Part shown: positions 40,140 through 61,140 of the stretch, piece by piece
Layout of the letters: each line of letters opens with the position of its first letter
How positions within the stretch are numbered: the first letter of the stretch is position 1
Assembly (NCBI RefSeq): GCF_049243985.1
Contig: NC_135375.1
Location: 79,209,674-79,273,673, forward strand
Source of the DNA: Paroedura picta
Taxonomy: Eukaryota > Chordata > Lepidosauria > Squamata > Gekkonidae
DNA length: 64,000 nt
Direction of reading: 5' to 3'
The notes under the pieces: generated by a model
What the model saw: the letters and a program-made list of their open reading frames with translations, nothing else
Told to the model about the DNA's origin: nothing
Database searches by the model: none
Position numbers and translations under genes: made by a program

Positions 40140-40440
40140 AATAGTGATAAAACAGTTCAACAGGGCCTGCAAAAGGGAGCTCTTCCACCAGGCATTTGGT
40201 TGAGACAGAGTGAACCAGTAACATCTACAGGGCCCCTGCTCCCTCCCAGAAATCCATTAATGCGTTCTGCTCTGGACCTGTTTGTATTGTTATAGTCTGT
40301 TATCTCTGTTATAGTTAACATTAATATTATTATTATGAAAAACTTAAGTTCCATCTACTGATTTCTACGTTTTTATATAAACTGCCCCAAGCCTCAGGGG
40401 AGTGTGGTATATAAATACAAAAATAAATAAAATAAATAAC
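40140..40440 (+). mobile_element. L2-type LINE 3' end
   Basis: Translation FNRACKRELFHQAFG is the conserved C-terminus, then a UTR and CCCCAAGCCTCAGGGGAG, TGTGGTATATAAATAC and an (AAATA)n tail. Confidence 0.75.
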
Positions 40441-40444
40441 AAAA

Positions 40445-40540
40445 TTTTGAGTCAGATAAAACGATCCTAAGGTACCACTGGGCTAAAATTCGTTCTGCTG
40501 CTTTAGATTAAGACAGTTACCCACCTGAAGTGATACGTTA
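40445..40540 (-). repeat. Fragment of the CACCTTAAAG interspersed family
   Basis: 'gatcctaaggtaccactggg' with 'agacagttacccacctgaag', the same order as at 25076. Confidence 0.5.
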
Positions 40541-40699
40541 ATGGCTTTCAAATGCATTACTTTTTTACTGCCTTAAATGTTTAGCATCTCCTTAGGTAAA
40601 CAACCTAGTGTCTGAGAGCAAATACAGTTGTACTCCCCCAGGAAGCCCACTGGGCCAGTTAATGCTAACCTGCTGTTTACAACATTCTCCCTTTCTCCA

Positions 40700-40855
40700 T
40701 TTTATTCTTACATCAACCCTGTGAGATAGATTACGTTGAGTGTGCCTTGTCGGCTGAAGGTCAGCCAGCAAGCTTACATGGCACAGTGGGAATTAAATGT
40801 GGGTCCTCTAGTCCAGCACTCTAACCACTGCAGTATCCTTGCCACTGCACCACTG
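40700..40855 (-). repeat. Old tRNA-SINE-like fragment
   Basis: CCCTGTGAGATAGATTACGT and CCAGCACTCTAACCACTGCA fit the reverse of a decayed tRNA-derived SINE. Confidence 0.5.
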
Positions 40856-41207
40856 TTATTTAAGAGAACACCCTAAGCTTTCTGGGAGCTCTAAGGTTCC
40901 TAGAGGAGAGCTTGAAGATCATATTTGCTAGACTTAGTCCTACTTGACTTTTCCTTTGACTTAAAATAGAATAAACAATCTGAATTAGTTTGTAGGGCTA
41001 AGTTGTACAGTAGTTTACTGGCTGGGTGAAAGTTTAGGATATAGTTGCTCTGTTATTGCTTTGTGCATGTTTCATAAGTGGCATTACTTTGACAAATAAC
41101 AACCCATTTGTATTTTAAAAAGACAAAAAGTACAAGAGGAAATGTAGGAAGAGCCTTGTATACAACTGTATATAATTTGATCAGGCACAAGGTTAATCAG
41201 CAGAATG

Positions 41208-41285
41208 TTATTTATTGATTTGATTTCTATACCGCCCTTCCATATGGCTCAGGGAGGTTTACATACAACATGGGGGGATACATGG
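41208..41285 (-). repeat. L2-type LINE tail, reverse
   Basis: TTTATTGATTTGATTTCTAT, ACCGCCCTTCCATATGGCTC and AGGGAGGTTTACATAC are the reverse of a GAGCC..GGGCGGTATA LINE tail. Confidence 0.65.
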
Positions 41286-41335
41286 AATGAATTAATGTTC
41301 AACCAAGTTCACTTGGGAATGTACATTTAATCTGG

Positions 41336-41515
41336 GCCAGGCCAGGTAGGTAAAGCCGTAGGTGTTGGGCTGCCTCCTTCCTGCCTACCCCTCATATCTC
41401 CCAAGGGCTGGGCCAGGCTGGGTAGGGAAGGCTGTTTGGGGGCTCCCTCCTTCCCACCTCCCATATTTTCCCATGGCAAGGCTGAATGGGGAAGACTGCT
41501 GGATCCCACCAGCTG
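41336..41515. repeat. Degenerate GC-rich minisatellite, left block
   Basis: About three units of 55-70 bases around (A/G)GGCTGGGCCAGGCTGGGTA and CTCCCTCCTTCCCACCTCCC. The same unit reappears at 42000-42350. Confidence 0.6.
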
Positions 41516-41595
41516 AAAGTACAAATGTTATTTTGTCATTGCTGAAAGATAGACACAACCATGGCATTTTCCACTCCCTCAAAATAAAAAATGTA

Positions 41596-41640
41596 CTAGG
41601 GGCATAGCCTGTTAGACTCACGAATACAACAGGCACTAGT
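41596..41640 (-). mobile_element. Helitron 3' terminus C
   Basis: The minus strand reads stem GCCTGTT, loop, AACAGGC (41607-41613 paired with 41628-41634), then TATGCCCCTAG|T. This is a textbook Helitron end. The body would run rightwards; its far end was not found. Confidence 0.7.
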
Positions 41641-41999
41641 ACACCTGAGCTGTGACCTTCCTGGGTTCTGGCCCTCCTCCCCTTGCTCTCACTCAGTCTT
41701 GAGATCCAGTGTACTGAAGTTGTTAAAGATTAGCAGACTCTAATTGCCATACTACTTCAACATGCAGCCAACTGTGTTGCCAACTTCCAGGTGGGGCCTG
41801 GAAACCTACAGGAAGATGAGAGTGAGAAAGAAAAACAGACAAAGAAAGAGGGGGGAGGGAAGAGATGTGGGATGGAAGGCATCAGTTCTCCTGAAGAAAA
41901 CAGCTGCATTGGAGGGACACTGGCTCTCCTACCACCACCACACATACAAAAGTGTCTATATAGATCACCACTGTCCCTACCATCCATCCCCACATCTTC

Positions 42000-42355
42000 C
42001 AAAGGTGAGCTACTACTTCCACATGTTCCAAAGGCTGGGCTAGAAAGGCTGCAGGGGGGGGCTGCTACCCCCCCACACACCCATTTTCCAAAGGCTGGAC
42101 CAGGCAGGGAAGGCTGCAGTGAGATGCCTCCTTCCTCCACACCTTCCACAGTCCAGGCTGGGGGGGCAAGGCCAGAGAAGGTTGCCTCTCACCCACCCCA
42201 CTCCCAAAAGCTAGGCTGCTCTGGGAAGGTGATGGGCTGCCCCCTTCACACTCATCTCCATTTTCAAAAGGACAGGCTAGGCAAGAAAGGCTGGGGGTGC
42301 CACCTCCTTCCAACCCGCCCACCCCACGTCTCCTAAAGTTTGGGCCAGGCCTCCT
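42000..42355. repeat. Degenerate GC-rich minisatellite, right block
   Basis: Five or so units of about 60 bases with TTCCAAAGGCTGG(G/A)C(C/T)AG and AGGGAAGGCTGCAG cores. Long open frames on both strands follow from the repeat and are not genes. Confidence 0.65.
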
Positions 42356-42689
42356 TCTGCTGATGCCATCGGACTGCTTGAAGAAAATCCTTTACTTACT
42401 TGAATGAGTTAAAACATTCATTGCATTCTGTCTGTTCCTTAGCATTCTGTTTTTGTAATACTGACTATCTCTGCCTCCCTTGTATCTCATTTGTGCTTCC
42501 TACCAGCAGAGAGCTGAAATCTGAGATTATCATAGGAGGCAAAGGAAGCAGCTGATTTTCCTCCTTTGCTTGGGGGAGATGGCAGGTGGGAAGAAGCTGA
42601 GAATGGAGCAACTTACCAGCCACAGGACCTTTCAGAGGGGCCAAGACTTCTTCCACCCAGTAAATAGCAGGAAGAAGAGAACAGATAAG

Positions 42690-43115
42690 CCCCATGATTG
42701 GCCCTCTTTGGAAGAGTGTTCTCTCCCTATTAGCAGTATTCCCCCAGGAAGGGCCAATCAGGTAAGGAGTGCTCTGTCTGCTGAAATTTAAGCAAATTGG
42801 CCCTCATTGACAGAATGCAATTTGAACTGATTGGCCGTCATTGGCAAAGTGTTCCCTCCCAATTTGCTGCATACTCCCAGGGAAGGGCCAATCAGGTAGG
42901 GACTGAGTTGTATGCATGCAATTTGAACTGATTGGCTTTCATTGGCAGATTACAATTTGACCTGATTGGCCCTCACTGACAGAGTGCAATTTGCACTGAT
43001 TGGCCCTAATTGGCAGAGTGAAATTTGATTGGCTTCATTGTCAGTGTGGTATCTCCCTATTGGCAGCACACTCCCAGGACCCATCAGGTAGGGACTGAGT
43101 TGTCTGCATGCAATT
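42690..43115 (+). repeat. ATTGG-rich minisatellite (dense inverted CCAAT boxes)
   Basis: Units of 34-40 bases around TGATTGGCCCTCATTGGCAG and GTGCAATTTGAACTGATTGG, with a higher-order repeat of about 190 bases marked by GGGAAGGGCCAATCAGGTAG. Roughly a dozen ATTGG/CCAAT pentamers in 430 bases. Confidence 0.85.
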
Positions 43116-43117
43116 TG

Positions 43118-44540
43118 AACTGAGTCAGCATGGCTTTTGAGGAAGTTACTACCGTGCTAGATCAGGGAAATGCTGTGGAGATATTTTACCTTGATATAAG
43201 TAATATGGTTAATAAGGTTCAAAATGATATTCTTATTGACAAGTTGGTAAAATGTGGTATCGATCAAGAACTGCTTGATAGATCGCACCCAAAGGTTGCT
43301 TATGAATGGTTTTCCATATTCTTGGAGAGGAGTGATGAGTGGAGCGACTCAGGGATCCGTCCTGGGCCTGTGTCGTTCAACATATTTAGATGAAGAAATA
43401 GAGGGGGTGCTGATTAAATTTTCAAATGACACTAAACTGGGAAGGGTAGCAAATATACCAGAAGGCAGAATCAGAATACAAGATGATCTTGATAGGCTAG
43501 AAAATGAATTTCAATAGTGAAAAACAAAGTTCTGCATTTAGGTAGGAAAAATCATATCCATCATTGTAAGATGGGCAAGATTTGTCTTGGCAGTAGTACG
43601 TGTGAAAAGGAATTGGGGGTCTTAGTAGACCATACACTGAACATGAGTCAGTAGTGTGATTTGGTGGCTAAAAAGACAGATTATGGGCTGATTAAAAGAA
43701 TTAGTGTCCGGATCACGTGAAGTGATGTTACTGTTTTATTCTGCCCTGGTTAGACCTCACTAGGAGTACTGTAAGGCAGGGGTAGTCAACTTGTGGTCCT
43801 CCAGATGTCCATGGACTACAGTTCCCATGAGTCCCTGCCAGCATTTGTAGTCCATGGACATCTGGAGGACCACAGGTTGACTACCCCTGTACTGTGTTTA
43901 GCTTTGGGAACCACAACTGAACAAAGATGTAGACAAATTGGATAATGTCTAGAGGCGGGCTACAAAGATGGTGAGAAGTTTGGAGACCAATTCATATGAG
44001 GAAAGGTTTAGGGAACGTGATCTGTTTAGCCCAGAGAGACTGCAACTAAGGGATGATATGATAACCATCTTCAAATACTTGAAAGGCTGTCATATAGAAG
44101 ATGGACGAGAACTAATGTGTTAAATTAATTAAAGGATTTTTGGCTAAACAACCGGAAAAAGTTCCTAACAGAGCAGTTCCTCAGTGGAACAGGCTTCCTT
44201 GGGGGTGTGTTTTTTTTTCTTCCTCCTTTGGAAGTGTGTAAGCAGGGACTAGATAGTCATCTGACAAATGCTGATTTTATGAATTTAGGCAGATTGTGAG
44301 TGGGTGGGCAGGAAGAGATGTGTCAATGTTTGTCTCTTGTGGCCTTTCCTTGCATACCCTGGGAATTGCTGATCACCACTGTAGAATGGTAGGTGAATTT
44401 CTTCCAGGCCAAGCTGGATTCTGGAGATTTTTGTTGGGGGAATCACTTGGGCATGAAATTGGGACCACTGTGGGTAGTCAGGTAGTTGTGAGTTCCTGCA
44501 TTGTGCAAGGAGTTGGATTAGATGACCAATGGTATTAAGG
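43118..44540 (+). mobile_element. CR1 LINE, 3' half, with MITE insertion
   Basis: Reverse-transcriptase pieces include RSHPK..YEWFS, GVMSGATQGSVLG and DLDEEIEGVLIKF-like frames, then KLGRVANIPEGRIRIQDDLD and GSSTCEKELGVLVDH, and a CR1 3'UTR. It carries many frameshifts and a hAT-type MITE at 43777-43889, so it is an old, dead copy. Confidence 0.93.
43777..43889. mobile_element. hAT-type MITE, family 1, inside the CR1
   Basis: Ends CAGGGGTAGTCAAC and GTTGACTACCCCTG, foldback. The 8-bp flanks are no longer identical (CTGTAAGG and TACTGTGT), but the CR1 sequence continues across it. Confidence 0.9.
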
Positions 44541-45084
44541 TGTTTTTCTGAACTCTGTATGTTTTAGCATTTTTGCTTTGAAGAGATGTTATCTCTGCAG
44601 ACATGCATTCATTGTTTTGAGAACTGCAAAATCACGCATGTGTAATAATACCTTCTAGATAGAAAAAATCCCACAAATAAACTTATAGAAACCTCTGGGA
44701 GAGCATGACATTGTGAATGAATTAATGGAATTCCTTTACCCCAAAATTTAAACATTGCATGAATATACAGCCTCGTGATAAATAATTAAAACTACTAATC
44801 CATATTTCAGTACGAATAACCTTCACAAGGTAATGTATCTTAAATATAAATCTAGCTAGATTTTTCCTCCAAAAGCATTCTATTTTTTAAAAAAATCTGA
44901 CTTAAATTTAAAAATGTGATTTAAATTTTTAAAAATCCAGTTTGATTAAAAAATTTTTTTTAATGCACCTTGATGTCTCTGGTGCCCCCACCTCCAACAC
45001 TTTACAGCTGCAAGCCACTGGCCAGCAGTCCTAGACCACAGTGAATTTAACTCTTTAAAATGGAGATCTAAAGTTGGCTTATGA

Positions 45085-46010
45085 ACCACGGTCTGTTTGT
45101 TTATTATATTAATACACTGCCTTCCCCTTGCAGCTCAGGGTGGTTTACATAAAACACAGGAAACAAGGTAAGTACATTATAATTCAGAGTAATATCAAAT
45201 GAATAACAGTGGTTGTTTAATAATTCATAACTGATATAACATAGCAACTAACATATATTAACTATAACCCCAAGAGTTGGTCAGTTCAGGATTCAGTTCA
45301 GGAAGATGGGAAGTTCTGGGGGCCCTAGTATATAGTTATTGGTTCAGTCAACCTCAACCAAATGCCTGGTGGAAGAGCTCCATTTTGCAGGCCCTGTGGA
45401 ATTGAGTTAGCTCCGGCAGGCTCCTGATCTATTCTGGGAGCTCATTCCACCTGTTGGGGGCCATAACAGAGAAAGCTCTGGCCGTGGTTGAGGTCAGGTG
45501 TGCTTCGTTAGGGCCAGGGATCACCAGCCAGTTGGAAGTGGCAGAGCGTAGAACTCTTTGTGGGAAATAGACAGTGAAGTGGTTCCTCAGGTTCACCAGA
45601 CCCATACCATGTGTGGCCTTAATAGGTGATTACCAAGAACTTAAGCCTGGTTTGGGATTCACCTGGTCGCCACTGCAGTTGTTGGAGTGGGGCCTGGATG
45701 TGGGTCCTCCACGATGCATTCTGAACAAGTTGTAGTTTCTGAATCAAAGTTAAGGGTAGGCCTGTACCGAATGAGTTTCAGAAATCCAGTCACAAGCGTA
45801 TGGATCACTGTAGCTAGGTGTTCCAGGTCAAGTAGGGCGCTAGTAGTTTGGCTTGGCACAGGTGGTAGAATGCCAGCCGTGCTACTCTTGGAATCTCTGC
45901 CTCCATGAAGAGGGAGGCATCCAGTATGACGCCCAGGTTCCTGGCGGAGTGAGCTACTGACAGCTGCATCCTGTCCAGGATGGGCAGTTAACTCCTAACA
46001 ATGGCTTCAT
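45085..46010 (-). mobile_element. L2-type LINE 3' half
   Basis: Minus-strand translation contains RAFSVMAPNRWNELPE and FHRACKMELFHQAFG, the C-terminal block of L2/CR1-superfamily reverse transcriptases. The tail lies at 45085-45160. It carries several stops, so it is not functional. Confidence 0.85.
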
Positions 46011-48014
46011 GTTTGTGAATGGAGTATCTTGGCTTGATTCTTTGTGTTGGTTTCTGTCTATATGTGTGACCACAGGAATTATATTTTTGAAATATAGAGC
46101 CTTTTTCTTTAGACCCTAGGGATAAACTGGTTTTTAATGGTTTTTTGACGGTCAAATAATTGTATTGGCCTCAAATATTCACTTTATAACAACCTGAGAC
46201 AGGTTATTAATGTTCCCAGTTTACAGGCATAGTGTAAGTTGGGCAGTGAAAGGCTCAGGAATATTAGGACATGAACTCACAGGTTCTCCACAAGATAACT
46301 GTGGAGGGGGGAAATAATAAAACCGGTTCTCTTTTAGTACACAGCGGTTATAGATTTTAACTACAATCAGGCATAAATTGTAAACAAAAGTCCCTGGACC
46401 TATGTTATTTTTCACAAATACTGTCAATGGAACTCCATGCATAGACTTGATCTTTCCCTGCCGCCTCCACCTCCTTGCAATACCCCCACTCGTTAATTTT
46501 GTGAATGGGCTGGTGGTCTGGAAGGGCAGGGAATCCAAGGACATCACACACTTCTTCATTCTAATAACACAAGTTTGGTTGGACACAGCCCTGTTTTCCC
46601 TTTGTTGTGATGTATAGTGGATGCTATGATCTGTATGATCACTTTTCATATCTAATTTTCTTTATTTTAGCTTTCACTTAAAATATTTTTTAAAATAGTA
46701 TTTAAAACACTGCATCTATTATCCCGACTCTCCTCTTTATTTGCTCTCCTTTTCTTCATCATTCCTTTGGGTGTAGCTGCCATAGTAACATCAGTAGAGT
46801 AGGACCAGATCCAGGTGCAGTTCTGTTCTGTTTTTTTTCTTTTGTCTCCTACTTTTATTTGAGATGCCAGCTGAACAAGTGACGATGAGGTAGAATTTAT
46901 AGCTGGCTTCTAATAAGTTCTCACTGTCTAAAACAGACAGGGTAATTGTGTACGTTCATCTTACAATAACACTAATATTACAGTAATTAAACTGCAAGCT
47001 GTGTGTTCATCTGATATACACTTGTTTATCCCTTGGCTCTTTTCAAATCAATCAGCTTCTCTTTCTGCTTGCCATTAGCTGGAAATATGGCCTGCTTCAT
47101 AAGTTACCAGCTGTGACTGTTCCCATGTTGCTCCTAGTAATATTTGATAAAAGTCGATCACGTGGGTGGGACCCACTGCATGATTTCTTCCTGCAGCCGC
47201 CGCTGCCACAATATTGCTGATAATATAGGAACTGTCCCTATGGAAACAGACAACCACTTGGTGAATGGTGACTTTAAAGTCTTTCTGAGTTGGCCTTCAC
47301 TTCATTGAATGACGGTTCGTTCCATTAGATGATCGTGTCCTCCTTCAAAATTTCTGTCACTCTAATTCTTGCTGTCAGGATACAGTAGAGTGGGTGAGGA
47401 ATCTATACGTACTGGTCAGAGTTCTTCAAAGAGGAATAAACCTTAATAAATCCGAGAATAATGTTGTGAATATTATGTTGAATTATGACACTTGCCTAAA
47501 TAGATTGTCAGCATTTGCTTTTGCATGTCAGATATTTTTCAATTATCCATTTTGTTTATGGCCAGTGCACATAATTGGTCTGTGGGTGATGTTTGTTCAG
47601 TTTTTGAATGGTAACTGATCTCGAAAACTTGAAGCTCCATTTTGTAGGTAGTAAAATGTTTATTTTTCTACACATGCGAGAAGTTGGGATGGTTTTGATT
47701 TTTCTGTGTAAGGGTGTAAAATAAAATATTGTATTACTGCTAGAAGAGTGGGAGGTTCATACAGTGTAGAATATTGTAAAATAATATAGGGCACTGAAAA
47801 TGTTATGGATAATCATTGCCATGTGACAGATAAATGTGCAATAAATTGCAATAATTGTGAGAGTCTGTTAAATGGTATTGTAATGTTCTTGGTTTAATTG
47901 CTGCATTTTAGCCATATTTCTTTGGAAGGCTGCGTGGGACTTAGCTATACTTATCAAGGCTACTGAATATCAGAACTGATATAACACTGTTAAAATGCTT
48001 GTATTTTGAAGCAG
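46011..48014. other. CCDC171 intron before exon a
   Basis: AT-rich. Small open frames only (for example 46221-46649, minus) with no recognised domain. No repeat identified with confidence. Confidence 0.35.
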
Positions 48015-56429
<8,415 letters not shown>

Positions 56430-58027
56430 GTATTCTTTTCTTGTGTATGTTAAGTAGTGAAAAATGTATCCATTATGTTTATGCTGTATCACTCCACATA
56501 AATACAGTAATTATAGGATTGGATCCAGTGGTTTATCAGTAGAAGGTATTACAGATTACAATCTTCCTGTGTTCCCCTTATCCCAGTAGCTTTTCTGCCA
56601 ACAGATTGTAGGATCTAACCAATTATGTTCATAACTGAGTCCAACAAATCTCTCAAGGACTAAACAGCACAGGTTAGTTTTCAGATTTCAACAGGGATTG
56701 TTGGTGATGACTAATATCATTTTCTTACAAGATCAGGCATCTTTTTCTGCAGAATTTTTTTTTTTTACATATTTGCTAGTTCCTGCTGTGCACCATCTAT
56801 ATTATGTTTTCACCATTCTTGGATATCTTCCAGATTCAGGGACTAGTGTAACCAAACATTTATCACATTGGTCTGTTTTCCCCCCATCTGTTTCTTGGTA
56901 ACTTCCTATGATGTGAATATGAATGCTGATGGGGGATGGGTGGGTAGTCAATCTTAACTATGTATTAAAACAGGACAGATTATCATTGGTAAGTGCCAGA
57001 GTCTCTTGAATAACGTGCCGAAAATACTTGCCTTCTTTTGTGATCTAACGATAAAATCACATGCTTCGGACTGAGGGCTTGGTATGATGTTCTTTAAATG
57101 AAAATCTGAGTTATGAGATTTTTGTATTTCAGGCTTAGAAATTTTGTCCTTAACGGGTCATCGAAAATGAATGCATCTGTAAAGCATTCTGAACAGTATA
57201 ATCCACACTGGTTAGCAGATGCTGCAGTGTGGTCCTTCCCTGGGGTGCCTGTCTGCCTGATGCTTTCTGACTAAAGGAGGAGTAGAAGCTTTATAACTAT
57301 ACAACAGCATCATCTTGTGGCTAGCAGACACTATTATGCTGTCATTTTAAAATTTAATCTGTGAAGAGCCTGTTCTGCTGTTCAGTTAAGCCCATGTGCA
57401 CTGTTTGGTTTTCATTGAAATAGTGGGAATAAAGAATTTCATGCAGTGTTTTATCCCATTATACCTTTTCACTTTTAAGTGTTACCAGATGGTACAGTTA
57501 TGGATTCTCCCAATTGTCACACCCACTGTGTTTTTTGCAATTCAGAATTGATAATGTCTTTCAGTCCAGTTCTGCTTTCTAGACTTTTGTGGCATTTAAA
57601 TATTTATTGAATACTCAATATCAGCCTTGTATGAAACTCTGTGATGAATGAAAAGACAATGAATCAAAAGGGAATGAAATATGCATCCAACTCCCTTCCC
57701 TCCAAATCCCATGAGAGATTAAAGAAATTTTTGTTTAAATGCAATTAACTGATATTTATATGCAACACAAGCTTTTTGCTAAACCTGTTGGGTTGGTGGT
57801 GATATACCCCTAAATGTGGTTGAGGCCAATAACAACACCTATTGGGCTCCCAGAACCTTCTCCCATCCAGATATACTCTCTTTACGGGGGTGTGACCGTG
57901 ATGTTACTGTGATTAAATGTTCTGTGAATAAACGTTATTGTTAAGTTACAACTTTATTGATGATACCACATTAATGACATTATTGTATTAAGTAGTATTG
58001 TATCAGATAATTTATGTTCTTTGTAAA

Positions 58028-58096
58028 CCATCCTGAGCCGCAAGGGAGGGCAGTATATAAATCTATCTAAATAAATAAATAAATAAATAAATAAAT
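58028..58096 (+). repeat. LINE tail plus (AAAT)n microsatellite
   Basis: CCTGAGCCGCAAGGGAGGGC then AGTATATAAATCT and seven copies of AAAT. Confidence 0.85.
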
Positions 58097-60056
58097 GAGC
58101 CCAATGAACCTAGAATGGCACCAGCTGAGGGACTGATTCTACTCTACCCCTCTTGGATAATCATGTCATTAGGTATTTGCTGTGTATCTAATCCATGTGG
58201 TGGACCTCATGTGAAAAAAGGGGCAATTTTCATCCATTTCTCCTTTCGCTTGGAGGATCTCACAACCCCTAGAAATGACACTTGTTGGGCACATTTTATG
58301 CTTCTCCAGGAAGGGGGAGACTGGGAAATCATGCACAGGATTCCTTCTGTGCGCTGAACTTTTAAAGTGGAATCAGTCCGATAGGAAAACAGCACATTGT
58401 GATCCAGTTGTTCAACTGTTTTTTAAAAATAAAGAGTCCAGTGCGAAGAATAGCATCGCCTGTTCTATGTGCCCCAATCAGTATCATGGCTGCAGAAGTA
58501 CTAAGATTTTCTCCCAAGAGCCAATGTCCTTTTAAATAGGTTTTCAGGAAAGTGACTAGCCAGGTGGGCTTCCATTGGGGATGTTGAAGACTGGGCACTA
58601 TAACAGAGATGGTTCAGACAGCATTTGGACAATCTTTAAACAGGGCAATACTCAGAGGAGTTTCTTTGGTAGATTACAAAGCAGACACTTGATGGCAAAC
58701 ATTGAATATCAGCTTGCCAGCAATTTAATGTAAAATTCACTCTTCAAAAACAGGGTATGCAGCAGATTGCAATATCACTACTCTGCTACAACTCGCAAAA
58801 AAAACTTTTAATGTTGAAGCTGATTGGTAGTTTTAAAACTTTTCTTTGACTTTTCTTTGTTTGCAGCAGACTTGGACAACCAACCTGGCCAATGTACAAA
58901 GGCTGTTTTGTGTAAAGCTACTTGCTTCATCTAACTTTTCAGCAATTCCCATGTCCCCCCCCCCCTGCTGTCTTGGCTGGAAAGAAATAACATCAGCCCA
59001 GTCTTACCCAGTGCCTGTTTTTTTAGGAGCACAGTTTTGAAGACCAGTTGCCTAACCCTTTGATGGTATTTTTGCTAAGTGCCCCTTGTGGTGGTCTTGT
59101 AAGGAGTAAGCTGTAGAAAGACTCAGTATAATCTTTCTATTTCTCTGAACAAAAAACTTTTTTAGCAAACTGAGTCTCCAGTGAACTGCCATCTAAATCG
59201 CTGACTTCGTGTTCTGTTTCTGATGCTAGCTGGCAAGGTGTGGATGGTTATGCTACTGCTTTAACCCCTAGGGTTTGTTCATGCAGCTGCATTTTAATTG
59301 TTTTGCAATGAGACCTACATAGATTCAGGATGTGCAAACTGTAGAACAAACCTTGAATATATATATATGGGTTTGCCAAATTCATGTATATCAGTAATGC
59401 CAACACATGGTTGGATTATACATCCACTGGTGATTCTCACAATAAAGTTATTAAAATACAGTTATCCTATATTATACAATTGGTATAATCCTCTAGTTAT
59501 ATATTCTTGTATAGATCTTTCCTTAGCCAAGAGTGTTATGGGGCATAATATAATCTGCATCTTCTGTAAGATTCTATACCATTGAGGTATTCTAAAATAC
59601 AATTTAGCATAATATAGGTCATCTACCTTGTACAGTCTGTTTTTTTGACTAAAGCCCTTCCATGTTTGTTGCAAACTTTGGCTTTTATCCTAAGCAACAC
59701 ATGAAGAGTTGCATTTGAAGCAGCTTTTCCCATTTCCCACTGCAGCCTTCTTAGTCTATCAGTATTGTAGTCCTGTCGGTCAGTATGCCCTCATGAGCAG
59801 TGTAAGAATCTGTGCTATACTTCATCTTGCAATCACTGTTTGACTTCCACAAGACCTAAAACCCACAATCAATTAATATAGTCTTAAGATTAAGTTTGGG
59901 ATCTGCAAATGCCAGAAATTGAACAAATTTGATTAATTCAAGCAATAACCCCAGCACAAATAAAGTGTATTCACACCAAAGAGACAAGGACGTGTGTCAG
60001 GATCTAAGCGTAAAACATCTGTGGGTCTGACTGTTTCAGCTGCCCAAAGCCTAGCC

Positions 60057-60103
60057 ACTGCTTCCTATCTAAATGTAGAAACCACTGCTTCCTATCTAAA
60101 TGC
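60057..60103 (+). repeat. Short tandem duplication
   Basis: CACTGCTTCCTATCTAAATG occurs twice, 26 bases apart. Confidence 0.9.
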
Positions 60104-60440
60104 AAAGTTCCATAGGACTGCAGGATCTTGGCTGGTTCCATTGAGAGCTATTGGTGTAGGAGGCTTTTCCCATGAGGTATCTGGGCCTTGCTAATTTGCT
60201 TTAGCAACCCAGTGTAATGTCTGGGTCTTATTTGGGAAGCACTAATTTGCATCAGAGTGATGTACACCATACTGGCTTCATGGGGAGAAGGCAGATATGA
60301 AATTTCTAAGTGGCATGGTGACCTGGTGCCTAGGATTTGTCAACCCCCCCCCCCCGAATGTATGGACATTCGGTGGATTATTCCTTATGCTGATGCTCTT
60401 AGATATAAACTGGTAATATGTGCAAATGGTAGTCTTTATA

Positions 60441-60733
60441 GGTAAAGGTAAAGGTATCCCCTGTGCAAGCACCGAGTCATGTCTGACCCTTGGGGTGACG
60501 CCCTCTAGCGTTTTCATGGCAGACTCAATACGGGGTGGTTTGCCAGTGCCTTCCCCAGTCATTACCGTTTACCCCCCAGCAAGCTGGGTACTCATTTTAC
60601 CGACCTCGGAAGGATGGAAGGCTGAGTCAACCTTGAGCCGGCTGCTGGGATTGAACTCCCAACCTCATGGGCAGACAGCTCCAGACAGCATATCGCTGCC
60701 TTACCACTCTGCGCCAAAAGAGGCTCTTTATAT
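60441..60733 (-). mobile_element. ACA-SINE-type SINE
   Basis: Same family as 19620-19898. An 11-bp target duplication TAGTCTTTATA lies at 60430-60440 and 60734-60744. Confidence 0.94.
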
Positions 60734-60867
60734 TAGTCTTTATATTGAAAGCCTAATATCTAGAAAACCATGTATCTGCTGCGTCCCTTTATGTCAACCT
60801 TTTTTCAGAATATGGAATAAATCAAAGCTAGATAGCATTGAGGAGCTGGGTACTGCATCATGATTTT

Positions 60868-61140
60868 TAGAAGAAGAAGAGTTGTTTCTTATACGCCACT
60901 TTTCTCTACCCGAAGGAGGCTCAAAGCAGCTTACATTCGCTGTCCCTTTCCTCTCCATACAACAGACGCCCTGTGAGGTGGGTGGGGGTGAGAGAGCCCT
61001 GATATTCCTGCTCGGTCAGAACAGTTTTATCAGTGCCGTGGCGAGCCCAAGGTCACCTAGCTGGCTGCATGTGGGGGAGTGCAGAATCAAACCCCGCATG
61101 CCAGATTAGAAGTCCGGACTCCTAACCACTACACCAAACT
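60868..61140 (-). mobile_element. tRNA-derived SINE, family B, full length
   Basis: The minus strand reads CAGTTTGGTGTAGTGGTTAG, B-box-like GGGTTTGATTC, and ends in a CTTCTTCTTCT tail. Confidence 0.92.

Larger units (their letters stand above)
38901..41330. other. Start of CCDC171 first intron
   Basis: Holds a BovB-like piece (39924-40012), an L2-type 3' end (40140-40440), a CACCTTAAAG-family fragment (40445-40540) and an old tRNA-SINE-like stretch (40700-40850). No coding exon recognised, but an upstream CCDC171 exon could be hidden here. Confidence 0.45.
56430..60257. other. CCDC171 intron after exon d, left part
   Basis: No further exon found. It contains a reversed-strand-free LINE tail with (AAAT)n at 58030-58096, a poly-C tract near 58957 and a 21-base tandem duplication near 60057-60103. 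The rest looks unique. Confidence 0.4.

Noticed and set aside
41744-42336. Open frames of 99-181 codons
   Set aside because: Produced by a GC-rich tandem repeat; the translation repeats itself and has no domain.
42690-43115. CRISPR-like array of repeats
   Set aside because: Units are imperfect, there are no unique spacers of constant length, and this is a vertebrate genome; it is a minisatellite.
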